Below are positions 1-6,360 of a DNA stretch of 13,119 bases, in pieces (within the stretch, counting starts at the first letter, position 1; the number at the start of each line of letters is the position of its first letter). Source of the stretch: Candidatus Roizmanbacteria bacterium (lineage in GTDB: Bacteria; Patescibacteriota; Microgenomatia; UBA1406; GWC2-37-13); the NCBI GenBank assembly GCA_026395475.1, contig JAPLYQ010000021.1:1-13119 (forward strand). The letters are read 5' to 3'. Below the pieces are notes generated by a model. That model did not search any database and had not been told where the DNA came from. It was given only the letters and a program-made list of their open reading frames with translations. The position numbers and the translations under genes were made by a program.

Positions 1-1852
1 TATCTTAAAAGATAATGATACGTATCATTTGTTGTATCGAGCCATTGGGGATGAACAAATCATAAATAAAAAAAAATTAAGGGTATCTGTTATTGGAAAA
101 GCTGAGAGCATAGATGGTATTCACTTTCAAAATAGAACAAAGTTCATCGAACCAGAAAATATTTGGGAAACATATGGATGTGAGGATCCTCGCATCACAA
201 AGATGGATGGAAAATATTTTATTTTTTATACGGCACTGGGAAACTATCCTCCTAATGCGCGAGGAATAAGAGTTGGTTTAGCTATTTCCAACGACCTAAA
301 AACGATAACTGAAAAACACCTCATCACTCCATTTAATGCAAAGGCGATGACATTGTTTCCTGAAAAGATTAATAATCTCTATACCGTACTTCTCTCTGTT
401 AATACTGATAATCCTCCAAGTTCTATTGGGATAGCCCAATTTGAAAAGATTGAAACACTGTGGGACCCATTATTTTGGAATGATTGGTACAAAAATGTAG
501 ACAAACATCTGGTATATCTAAAACGAGTTAATAGCGACCAGGTAGAAATCGGTGCACCACCATTAAAAACAAATCATGGTTGGATTCTTATTTACTCCTA
601 TATAAAACATTATCTGAGCGAAAATGTAAGTAAGGAATTTCGTATAGAAGCTGTTCTTCTTGATTTAAAAGACCCAAAGAAAATTGCTGGCCGTGTCGAA
701 AAGGCACTTCTTATTCCCGGTGCAGATTATGAATTAAATGGCACAGTTCCTAATATTGTATTCCCAGAAGGTGCACTTATCGAAGATAATACAGTTAAGA
801 TCTACTATGGAGGTGCAGATACGTTTTGTGCACTTGCAACTATTGAGTTAAATGAGTTTATCTCTCAATTTGAGATAAACACTCCCTATACATTGAAATG
901 TAACAAATTTCCTAATAATCCTCTTCTTCTCCCCGATCCAGAACATGAATGGGAAAGCAAGGCTGTTTTTAATCCCGCAGCTATCGAGATTAATAACACG
1001 ACATATCTTATTTACAGAACTATGTCCCAAAATAATCTTTCCTATTTAGGTCTTGCAATAAGTTCAGATGGTCAGTGTATTGATGAACGACTCGAGACAC
1101 CTATCTATCCTTTCCGAAGTGTATATGAAAAGCCAAAAAGAGATGGACTTCCTGGTGGATGTGAAGATCCTCGTATTACAAGGATTGATGATATGCTCTA
1201 TATGTGTTATACCGCTTACGATGGCGAGCTTGCCCGTCTTGCGATGACATCAATAACCGTTGATAATTTTTTACAAAGGAATTTTACTCTTTGGGCAGAA
1301 CCAAAAATTATTTCTCCACCAAATGTGATGGATAAAGATGGGGTTCTTTTCCCAGAGAAAATAGATGGGAAATATGTTTTTTTCCATCGAATTGAACCAA
1401 ATATCATTATCGATTCTGTAGATAATTTGTTATTTGAAAATAATTCATTCCTAGGACAACAAGGTTATATTGTTCCCAGAACTGGAAGTTGGGATGGAGT
1501 GAAGATTGGGATAAATACTCCTCCTATAAAAACACCTCAAGGGTGGCTAGCTTTTTATCACGGAATCAGTAGTATAGATAAGAACTATCGTCTTGGAGCA
1601 CTTCTTCTTGACTTGAAAGACGTTACAAAGGTGCTCTCCCAGACAATCTATCCCCTTCTGGAACCGGAGACTATATTTGAAAAAAAAGGCATCGTAGATA
1701 ATGTTGTGTTTCCATGCGGATGCGTACAAAGAGGAGATGATATTTTTCTGTATTATGGAGGAGCGGATGAGGTTATTTGTGGAGCATCAATAAGCCTTTC
1801 AAGACTTCTTGCTTATCTTCTAGCTGGCGCATCTAAAAAGTATCTTACATAA
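1..1852 (+). CDS. Tandem two-domain GH130-family glycoside phosphorylase/hydrolase, 5' partial
   Basis: The reading frame is open to the left edge (codons from position 2 read ILKDNDTYHLLYRAIGD), so the TTG at 29 is probably internal and the N-terminus lies outside the window. At least 607 residues form two copies of a GH130 beta-propeller unit. Counting from the TTG codon, GCEDPRIT occurs at residues 50-57 and again at 377-384, and YYGGAD at 259-264 and 575-580. GH130 enzymes phosphorolyse or hydrolyse beta-mannosides; the acid of the EDPR region is placed in the active site. The second unit also keeps FFHR (451-454) and FYHG (509-512). At the same places the first unit has LLSVNTDN and IYSY, so it may be catalytically weak. 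Most GH130 proteins have one domain of about 300-350 residues, so this is a duplication or fusion. No signal peptide can be judged. The substrate is unknown; the family call is firm. Confidence 0.85.
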   Translation, partial: ILKDNDTYHLLYRAIGDEQIINKKKLRVSVIGKAESIDGIHFQNRTKFIEPENIWETYGCEDPRITKMDGKYFIFYTALGNYPPNARGIRVGLAISNDLKTITEKHLITPFNAKAMTLFPEKINNLYTVLLSVNTDNPPSSIGIAQFEKIETLWDPLFWNDWYKNVDKHLVYLKRVNSDQVEIGAPPLKTNHGWILIYSYIKHYLSENVSKEFRIEAVLLDLKDPKKIAGRVEKALLIPGADYELNGTVPNIVFPEGALIEDNTVKIYYGGADTFCALATIELNEFISQFEINTPYTLKCNKFPNNPLLLPDPEHEWESKAVFNPAAIEINNTTYLIYRTMSQNNLSYLGLAISSDGQCIDERLETPIYPFRSVYEKPKRDGLPGGCEDPRITRIDDMLYMCYTAYDGELARLAMTSITVDNFLQRNFTLWAEPKIISPPNVMDKDGVLFPEKIDGKYVFFHRIEPNIIIDSVDNLLFENNSFLGQQGYIVPRTGSWDGVKIGINTPPIKTPQGWLAFYHGISSIDKNYRLGALLLDLKDVTKVLSQTIYPLLEPETIFEKKGIVDNVVFPCGCVQRGDDIFLYYGGADEVICGASISLSRLLAYLLAGASKKYLT

Positions 1853-1884
1853 TATCTCTCATATCTACCTATTACAGAGAGTTG

Positions 1885-1890
1885 TATAAT
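1885..1890 (+). promoter_or_regulatory. Predicted -10 box of the yvlD-like gene
   Basis: A perfect TATAAT directly preceded by TG lies 8 bases before the ATG at 1899 and 2 bases before the ATG at 1893. Transcription would normally begin near 1897, giving a leader of 0-2 nt for the ATG at 1899. No convincing -35 box is visible. Confidence 0.5.
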
Positions 1891-1898
1891 TGATGTAT

Positions 1899-2234
1899 AT
1901 GGGAATACTCATTAATATACTAATAAATGGTCTCGCTGTTTATATTACAGCTCATGTTCTGCCTGGTGTAAATGTTGATACATTTATGACGGCTATCATA
2001 GTCTCAGTTGTGCTTGGCGTAGTAAACACCTTCTTGAAACCGATATTATTTATTCTTACACTTCCTGCGACCATTCTAACCTTGGGGTTATTTACCTTAG
2101 TCATAAATGCTTTGATGGTATATCTCGTTGCGACATTTGTCCCCGGATTCCATGTAAATGGATTTTGGTCTGCCTTATTTTTTAGTTTAGTACTTTCTTT
2201 AGTAAGCTCGGTTCTACGCAGTATAACGAAGTAA
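1899..2234 (+). CDS. YvlD/DUF360-type small membrane protein (phage holin family IV-like)
   Basis: This is a 111-residue, almost wholly hydrophobic protein with about four membrane segments. It carries the family pattern NTFLKPILFILTLPATILTL followed by GLFTLVINALMVYLV. These match the YvlD/DUF360 family, which databases label holin superfamily IV; its cellular role is not established, and in Bacillus yvlD belongs to an envelope-stress operon. I chose the ATG at 1899 (MGILINILINGL) because homologues begin close to this helix and because the TATAAT at 1885-1890 places the transcript start just before it. The in-frame ATG at 1893 and TTG at 1890 are alternatives. There is no Shine-Dalgarno. 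The gene is a single unit facing the RRM gene. The family call is secure, the function is not. Confidence 0.85.
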   Translation: MGILINILINGLAVYITAHVLPGVNVDTFMTAIIVSVVLGVVNTFLKPILFILTLPATILTLGLFTLVINALMVYLVATFVPGFHVNGFWSALFFSLVLSLVSSVLRSITK

Positions 2235-2243
2235 TTCCTCAAG

Positions 2244-2277
2244 CCGTTGTACGAGGCTTTGCAGCTCCGCACAACGG
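2244..2277. terminator. Hairpin between convergent yvlD-like and RRM genes
   Basis: CCGTTGT (2244-2250) pairs with ACAACGG (2271-2277). The 20-nt interior can form a further small stem from GAG at 2253-2255 and CTC at 2265-2267. The hairpin lies between two stop codons in a 61-nt convergent gap, so a shared terminator is the likely role. There is no T-run on either side, so it is not a classic intrinsic terminator. Confidence 0.4.
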
Positions 2278-2295
2278 ATATGAGTAAAGAATAGC

Positions 2296-2598
2296 TTAGT
2301 AGCTTCTTCTGTCGTCTCTTCTAAATCTGTCTCCTCCACCTGTTCGTTCTTCTCTTGGTTTTGCAACGTTTACAACGATTGTTCTACCTTCGATTTCTTT
2401 TCCGTTTAATTCGAGTGCTTTTTGAGCAGCTTCTGGGCTTGCAAAAGTCACAAATCCGAATCCTTTTGATCTACCTGTTTCACGATCATTGATGATTATA
2501 GCTTCGGTGACTTCACCAAATTCAGCAAATAATGACTTCAAAGAATCGCTTGTGATTGACCAAGGTAAGCTTCCGACGAATAATTTGTTCTTGTCCAT
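2296..2598 (-). CDS. Single-RRM RNA-binding protein with Arg/Gly-rich tail
   Basis: This 100-residue protein is a single RNA-recognition motif with RNP2 (LFVGSL, residues 6-11) and RNP1 (KGFGFVTF, residues 45-52), then a short basic tail GGGDRFRRDDRRSY. It resembles the cyanobacterial Rbp and other bacterial glycine-rich RRM proteins, which bind single-stranded RNA; in cyanobacteria several are cold-induced. The start is the ATG at 2596-2598, because a strong Shine-Dalgarno (AGGGGGTGA, minus strand 2604-2612) sits 8 nt upstream. The in-frame GTG at 2605-2607 falls inside that element and is unlikely to be the start. The gene has its own promoter and a leader of about 114 nt. The cellular RNA target is unknown. 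Confidence 0.93.
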   Translation of the reverse strand: MDKNKLFVGSLPWSITSDSLKSLFAEFGEVTEAIIINDRETGRSKGFGFVTFASPEAAQKALELNGKEIEGRTIVVNVAKPREERTGGGDRFRRDDRRSY

Positions 2599-2712
2599 AT
2601 ATATCACCCCCTCTTCATGTTGGAAAAACTAGTATCTTTCTGTAAGCGAATGTTGTTGAATGAAGCTTTATTTTGCGATAAGAAGCTCTTTGGTGAATGT
2701 GTCTCTAGAATA
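2599..2712 (-). promoter_or_regulatory. Long 5' leader and strong Shine-Dalgarno of the RRM gene
   Basis: If transcription starts about 7 nt after the extended -10 box at 2719-2727, the leader is about 114 nt. It ends with AGGGGGTGA, close to the ideal GGAGGTGA, 8 nt before the ATG. Other predicted promoters in the window give leaders of about 0-22 nt. A long leader on an RNA-binding protein gene suggests post-transcriptional control. I see no convincing long stem in it by eye. Confidence 0.45.
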
Positions 2713-2718
2713 GACTTT

Positions 2719-2727
2719 ATTATACCA
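2719..2727 (-). promoter_or_regulatory. Extended -10 promoter of the RRM gene
   Basis: On the minus strand this reads TGGTATAAT, a perfect extended -10 box. It lies 26 nt downstream of the stop codon of the PfkB-family gene, which gives the RRM gene independent transcription. The predicted start is near 2712. Confidence 0.6.
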
Positions 2728-2753
2728 TATATTTCTCCAGAACGGGAGGGAGA

Positions 2754-3596
2754 CTATTTAGGAAGAACAATATTCAGGCTATCTGGTTTAAAATATAAAC
2801 ATTGTCGAGCTATATTATTTGCAAAGTCTAATGACTTGTGAATATTGCCCGTAAGACGGTATTTATAGCCAAATGACGCACTGAAGATGTCTCCTGATCC
2901 AACTGAATCTACAATATCTTTCACAGGAACCGCCTTTGTTGGTGCGATATATGAATGTGCTTTGTCTATATACATTGCTCCTTTGTCCCCCATGGTCATA
3001 ATAACTTTTATGTCTTTAGACCATTTATGAATAGTTTCAAGCATATCTTGATGATCTTGCTCCGATACTATTGCAAAATCAAAAAGAGGAATAATGTCAG
3101 CCGATTCAATAAATGTTCTTTGAATGACTTCGTCGTCTTCTGTAAAATCTCGATAATATCCTTGAGGAAGCAAAATCTTTAAAGCATCTTTCGGAGCATA
3201 AGAAAGACATGTCTTTATATATTCAACTCCATATGTTGGGATAAGAGGAGCAAAATATATAATATCTGAGGCTCGGAGTCGAGAAATGAGACCTTCATCA
3301 ATAGGCACGGGATGAGCATGTTCTCTATTAAGAGCTTTTTGTGTTCTTAAGTTCCCTTGTGAACTGTTTTCGTATAAAAGCGTCTTCTCTCCTTGAGATA
3401 ATTGAGGATATATTGAGTTGTAGTGGATGTGCTGAGAAAAGTCACTTCCAAATGGTGCAATGATTTGAGTTTTTGTTTGAGGAAATTTATTGTAGATCCG
3501 AGCAATATACATAGCAGGGCTTCCTGCCGCGATATATGAAGTGCCTTCCGATTTATTATGATCGATACAGACATGACCAAGAATGGTTATGTTCAT
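2754..3596 (-). CDS. PfkB/ribokinase-family sugar or nucleoside kinase
   Basis: This 280-residue protein belongs to the ribokinase (PfkB) superfamily of ATP-dependent kinases. The C-terminal signature is DSVGSGDIFSASFGYKY (residues 230-246). It has the catalytic Asp of the GAGD motif at 236, although the motif reads GSGD here. The N-terminal Gly-Gly motif is replaced by AAGSPAMYIA (23-32), so the substrate side is divergent and the substrate (sugar, nucleoside or other) cannot be assigned. The frame is open further upstream, but I start at ATG 3594-3596 (MNITILGHVCID), the normal first strand of this fold. The box TGGTATAAT ends exactly 7 bases before it, which predicts a leaderless transcript. 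The gene is divergent from rlmN. It ends with TAG. Confidence 0.85.
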   Translation of the reverse strand: MNITILGHVCIDHNKSEGTSYIAAGSPAMYIARIYNKFPQTKTQIIAPFGSDFSQHIHYNSIYPQLSQGEKTLLYENSSQGNLRTQKALNREHAHPVPIDEGLISRLRASDIIYFAPLIPTYGVEYIKTCLSYAPKDALKILLPQGYYRDFTEDDEVIQRTFIESADIIPLFDFAIVSEQDHQDMLETIHKWSKDIKVIMTMGDKGAMYIDKAHSYIAPTKAVPVKDIVDSVGSGDIFSASFGYKYRLTGNIHKSLDFANNIARQCLYFKPDSLNIVLPK

Positions 3597-3603
3597 GCGG
3601 CTA

Positions 3604-3612
3604 ATTATACCA
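3604..3612 (-). promoter_or_regulatory. Extended -10 promoter of the PfkB-family gene
   Basis: The minus strand reads TGGTATAAT. Its 3' end is at 3604 and the ATG begins at 3596, so a start 7-8 nt downstream coincides with the start codon. This is one of the two cleanest leaderless arrangements in the window. Confidence 0.65.
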
Positions 3613-3712
3613 AATACATGCCAAATGTACGAGTTTAATTTAATTTTAAATATAAACGCCATTTTTGAGGGTGTTTTGACTTGTGGAGCCCTTGTATTGA
3701 AGTTGGGTAGAG

Positions 3713-3718
3713 TATACT
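3713..3718 (+). promoter_or_regulatory. Possible -10 box of rlmN
   Basis: TATACT lies 2 bases before the ATG at 3721 and 17 before the in-frame ATG at 3736. A weak -35 candidate TTGTAT (3692-3697) is 15 bp upstream. If the box is real, transcription begins near 3725 and the ATG at 3736 would be the usable start with a leader of about 11 nt. Confidence 0.4.
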
Positions 3719-3720
3719 GT

Positions 3721-4743
3721 ATGTTTGAAAATACTATGATTGACCAATTTGCCAAAGACCATTCCCTCCCTACTTTTCGGATTACTCAATTCAATCTTGC
3801 ATATTATAAAGAGTTTATTTCTTCCTATGATGAGTTGACCACATGGCCAAAAAACCTCCGAGAAGAACTTAAAAGTGCTATCCCATTCTCAACTATCACT
3901 CCAGTGACCGTTTTGGAATCAAAGGATAAAGGAACCCAAAAAATCGTCTTTACGAGAATTTCTGATGAAAAAAGATTTGAGTCTGTGCTTATGCGTCATG
4001 ATGATAAGCGCAATACAGTCTGTGTCAGCTGTATGGTAGGATGCCCAATGGGGTGTGCTTTCTGTGCAACAGGGAAAATGAGGTTTATTGCAAATTTGAC
4101 TGCTAGAGAAATCGTGGACCAAATGCTTTATTTTGCACGTATTTTAAAAAAGCAAAAACAAGTGGTTACAAATGTTGTGTTTATGGGTATGGGTGAGCCG
4201 CTCTTAAATCTAGAACAGGTAATGGAGGCTATTAGAACACTCAATAACCCTCTCTATATGGAGTTCGGCATTCGTCGCATTACTATTTCTACTTGTGGTA
4301 TTACCCCAAAAATATATGAGCTTATGAAGCTTGGATATAAAGGGCGACTTGCACTGAGTTTGCATGCACCAAACCAAGCACTGCGAGAAAGTCTTATGCC
4401 CATTGCTAAAACATATCCCCTCCCGGAGCTCATGTCTACCGTTAAGGCATTTGCAACCCGTACACAATTACGAGTAAGTTATGAATATATTCTTATTAAC
4501 GGAGTTAATGATACCCCGGAACATGCAAAAGAACTCGTCAGTCTTATTGGGGAAGATGTTGAATTTGTTCATATAAACCTCATTCCATACAATCCTATCC
4601 CTGGAGTTTCCTATAGTCGTTCCACTTCGAGATCTATTCATGAATTTGCAGATATCCTTTCAGAATTTGGTATATCCAATACATTCCGTGTTACGATGGG
4701 AGATGATATCAAAGCTGCGTGTGGCCAACTTGCAAATTCATAG
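3721..4743 (+). CDS. rlmN: RlmN-type radical SAM 23S rRNA/tRNA adenine-C2 methyltransferase
   Basis: This 340-residue enzyme methylates C2 of A2503 in 23S rRNA and A37 of some tRNAs, using two SAM molecules. The radical SAM cluster motif is C108-x3-C112-x2-C115 (GCPMGCAFCATG). GMGEPLLN, TISTCGI, LSLHAPN and INGVND follow in the expected order. The conserved C-terminal cysteine that takes part in methyl transfer is in ACGQL (C334). E. coli RlmN is 384 residues; this one is shorter at the N-terminus. The start is either ATG 3721 (MFENTMIDQ) or ATG 3736 (MIDQFAKDH); no Shine-Dalgarno decides, and a TATACT box just before 3721 favours 3736. The frame is open upstream to 3583, but that stretch overlaps the kinase promoter and resembles no RlmN sequence. 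Cfr is a less likely identity. Confidence 0.93.
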   Translation: MFENTMIDQFAKDHSLPTFRITQFNLAYYKEFISSYDELTTWPKNLREELKSAIPFSTITPVTVLESKDKGTQKIVFTRISDEKRFESVLMRHDDKRNTVCVSCMVGCPMGCAFCATGKMRFIANLTAREIVDQMLYFARILKKQKQVVTNVVFMGMGEPLLNLEQVMEAIRTLNNPLYMEFGIRRITISTCGITPKIYELMKLGYKGRLALSLHAPNQALRESLMPIAKTYPLPELMSTVKAFATRTQLRVSYEYILINGVNDTPEHAKELVSLIGEDVEFVHINLIPYNPIPGVSYSRSTSRSIHEFADILSEFGISNTFRVTMGDDIKAACGQLANS

Positions 4744-4754
4744 CTGCAAACTTA

Positions 4755-4784
4755 GCCTCTGTTAACCTACGAGGTTAACAAGGC
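4755..4784 (+). terminator. Strong hairpin after rlmN, without T-tract
   Basis: GCCT (4755-4758) plus TGTTAACCT (4760-4768) pairs with AGGTTAACA (4772-4780) plus AGGC (4781-4784). This gives 13 base pairs with one bulged C and a 3-base loop ACG. It begins 11 nt after the rlmN stop. There are only three T residues shortly after it, so it could be a terminator, an mRNA-stabilising 3' end, or an operator-like palindrome for the SHOCT gene. Confidence 0.5.
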
Positions 4785-4831
4785 ACAAATTTACACTCCA
4801 CCATAACAATAGGAAATTATTTGAGGGAACG

Positions 4832-5224
4832 ATGAGTAATTCAGTTATTATTCAGAATAAAGAACTATTATTTCTTCATTATCAATTCACAATTACTTTT
4901 ATGAGAACATTTGGATATTCACCAATGTACTATCATGCGTCGTTTTGGCCCGAGGGTTTTATTGCTCTTATTATTAACGTCCTTGTATGGGGTCTTGTTA
5001 TTTATCTTATTATGCATCTGGTAAAAAAAATGTCAGGTGGACATGGAGGATGCTGTGGAATGCACGGAAATCATGAACATTCTGAAATGCAAAATGATTA
5101 CTTATATATGGACATAGTAAAAAAACGCTATGCAAAAGGAGAAATTAACAAAAAAGAATATGAGGAGCTAAAAAAAGATTTCTCAGAAGAACAAGAAGAA
5201 GATATAGAACCCTCTAAGGAATAA
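4832..5224 (+). CDS. Small single-pass membrane protein with His/Cys-rich linker and SHOCT domain
   Basis: This 130-residue protein has one clear membrane helix (residues about 43-64) and a His/Cys/Gly-rich stretch GGHGGCCGMHGNHEH (69-83). It ends in a C-terminal SHOCT motif (about 92-120, core DIVKKRYAKGEINKKEYEEL) and an acidic end. SHOCT is a short domain found at the ends of many bacterial proteins, with proposed roles in oligomerisation or anchoring. The His/Cys stretch could bind metal, which is an inference. The ATG at 4832 has a Shine-Dalgarno-like GAGGGA 4 nt upstream. The in-frame ATG at 4901 (MRTFGYSPMYY) would remove a 23-residue segment of uncertain value. The gene ends just before a strong terminator. 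Its function is unknown. Confidence 0.8.
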   Translation: MSNSVIIQNKELLFLHYQFTITFMRTFGYSPMYYHASFWPEGFIALIINVLVWGLVIYLIMHLVKKMSGGHGGCCGMHGNHEHSEMQNDYLYMDIVKKRYAKGEINKKEYEELKKDFSEEQEEDIEPSKE

Positions 5225-5251
5225 GTCCCTCCCCTATTATGGTATTTATAC

Positions 5252-5288
5252 AACACATCGATCAATAAAAATTGATCGATGTGTTTTT
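5252..5288 (+). terminator. Rho-independent terminator after the SHOCT gene
   Basis: A perfect 15-bp stem (5252-5266 with 5271-5285; core ACACATCGATCAAT) with loop AAAA is followed on the plus strand by T residues. It separates the SHOCT gene from the convergent guaB stop at 5291. On the minus strand the same stem lacks a T-run, so it may end guaB transcription less efficiently. Confidence 0.85.
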
Positions 5289-5290
5289 GT

Positions 5291-6346
5291 TTACATCACT
5301 TGTACGTCGTGTGGATGGCTCTCGATAAGAGCACTTTGAGTTATTTGGATAAACTCAGCCTTATCCCAAAGTTCAATTATATTTGAGGCCCCAGAATAAG
5401 ACAATCCTGATCGTACTCCTCCTAACATTTGAGCTAAAAGATCGTTTATATTGCCACGATATGGGACAACACTCTCTACTCCTTCTGCCGCATAACTTTT
5501 TAAATCTTGAAGAACCTTTGTGTCTCTATATTTTCGATCATTGTTCGCCATAAGAGATGCCATGCCACGTGTTAACTTAAATTTTCTATTGTCTCGGAAA
5601 AGCGTCAAAGCAGGACTTTCTTCACAACCTGCAAATAAACTTCCAATCATAACGGTAGAAGCTCCTGCTGCAAGTGCTTTTGTTATATCTCCAGATGTAC
5701 GTATTCCTCCATCTGCGATAACAGGAATCCCATGGTCGCGTGCCACCTCTACACAATCTTCCACTGCAGTAAGCTGAGGAACACCACTTCCCGTAACAAT
5801 ACGAGTTGTACACTGTGCACCAGGCCCAATCCCAACTTTTATTGCTGCTGCTCCACTACTTATTAAATCAAGTGTTCCTGCTGCGGTTGCAACATTCCCC
5901 GCTATAAATTCCATTTTGGGAAATTTTGTTGTTAGTTCTTTCAATACTTTAAATAGATGAATGCTGTGCCCATGTGCGATATCAAGAACTATCACATCTG
6001 TTCCTGCCTTAATAAGCTCCGCAGTTCTCTCAAAACAGTCTTTTTTTATTCCAATTGCTGCTCCCACCAAACATCCTTCCTTTTTTACCGCCTTCACTTG
6101 TTCGACTTCTTGCTCAATAGGTAAAAATCGATGAATAATCCCAATTCCCCCCTCTTTTGCCATCGCAACGGCCATTCTCCATTCTGTAACTGTATCCATA
6201 TTCGCCGAAATAATAGGCATTTTGAGCTTTATTTTGGGTGTTAACTGAGTTGACAGGTCAATTGTAGATCGCGATACAATTTTAGTTTTCTGTGGAATTA
6301 GTAATACATCATCAAAGGTCAATCCTTGTCTCTTTACTTTTGTCAT
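5291..6346 (-). CDS. guaB: IMP dehydrogenase lacking CBS domains
   Basis: This 351-residue TIM-barrel enzyme probably oxidises IMP to XMP with NAD+, the first step to GMP. The N-terminus GLTFDDVLLIP, SANMDTVTE (48-56), AGNVAT (149-154), the loop GIGPGAQCTTR with catalytic Cys179, and DGG (212-214) are in place. The flap has RGMAS and DRKYR (270-274), then EGVESVVPYRG. The C-terminal ESHPHDV (342-348) is typical of IMP dehydrogenase and absent from GMP reductase. That decides the name despite a length close to GMP reductase. The two CBS domains (about 120 residues) normally between IIHR and LVGAA are missing. The loop reads GAQC rather than the usual GSIC. It is the third gene of the purine operon, 14 nt after purA, without a Shine-Dalgarno. 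A GMP reductase role is the alternative. Confidence 0.85.
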   Translation of the reverse strand: MTKVKRQGLTFDDVLLIPQKTKIVSRSTIDLSTQLTPKIKLKMPIISANMDTVTEWRMAVAMAKEGGIGIIHRFLPIEQEVEQVKAVKKEGCLVGAAIGIKKDCFERTAELIKAGTDVIVLDIAHGHSIHLFKVLKELTTKFPKMEFIAGNVATAAGTLDLISSGAAAIKVGIGPGAQCTTRIVTGSGVPQLTAVEDCVEVARDHGIPVIADGGIRTSGDITKALAAGASTVMIGSLFAGCEESPALTLFRDNRKFKLTRGMASLMANNDRKYRDTKVLQDLKSYAAEGVESVVPYRGNINDLLAQMLGGVRSGLSYSGASNIIELWDKAEFIQITQSALIESHPHDVQVM

Positions 6347-6360
6347 GTGGTAAAAATAAA

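Noticed and set aside
1952..2272. Open frame of about 106 codons antisense to the yvlD-like gene
   Set aside because: The plus-strand frame encodes a recognisable membrane-protein family; the antisense product has no recognisable pattern and is a shadow.
2734..2753. Possible terminator after the kinase gene (TCTCC and GGAGA)
   Set aside because: Only five base pairs with a 10-nt loop and no T-run; too weak to call.
2617..2841. Plus-strand frame over the RRM leader and the end of the kinase
   Set aside because: It spans the RRM promoter and leader and has no family features; the initiating codon lies within the minus-strand leader.
3583..3720. N-terminal extension of rlmN in the same frame
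   Set aside because: It overlaps the kinase start and promoter and contains nothing like an RlmN N-terminus; the ATG at 3721 or 3736 fits the family.
3597..3755. N-terminal extension of the PfkB-family kinase
   Set aside because: The extra 53 residues run through its own promoter and into the rlmN start; MNITILGHVCID is a normal PfkB first strand.
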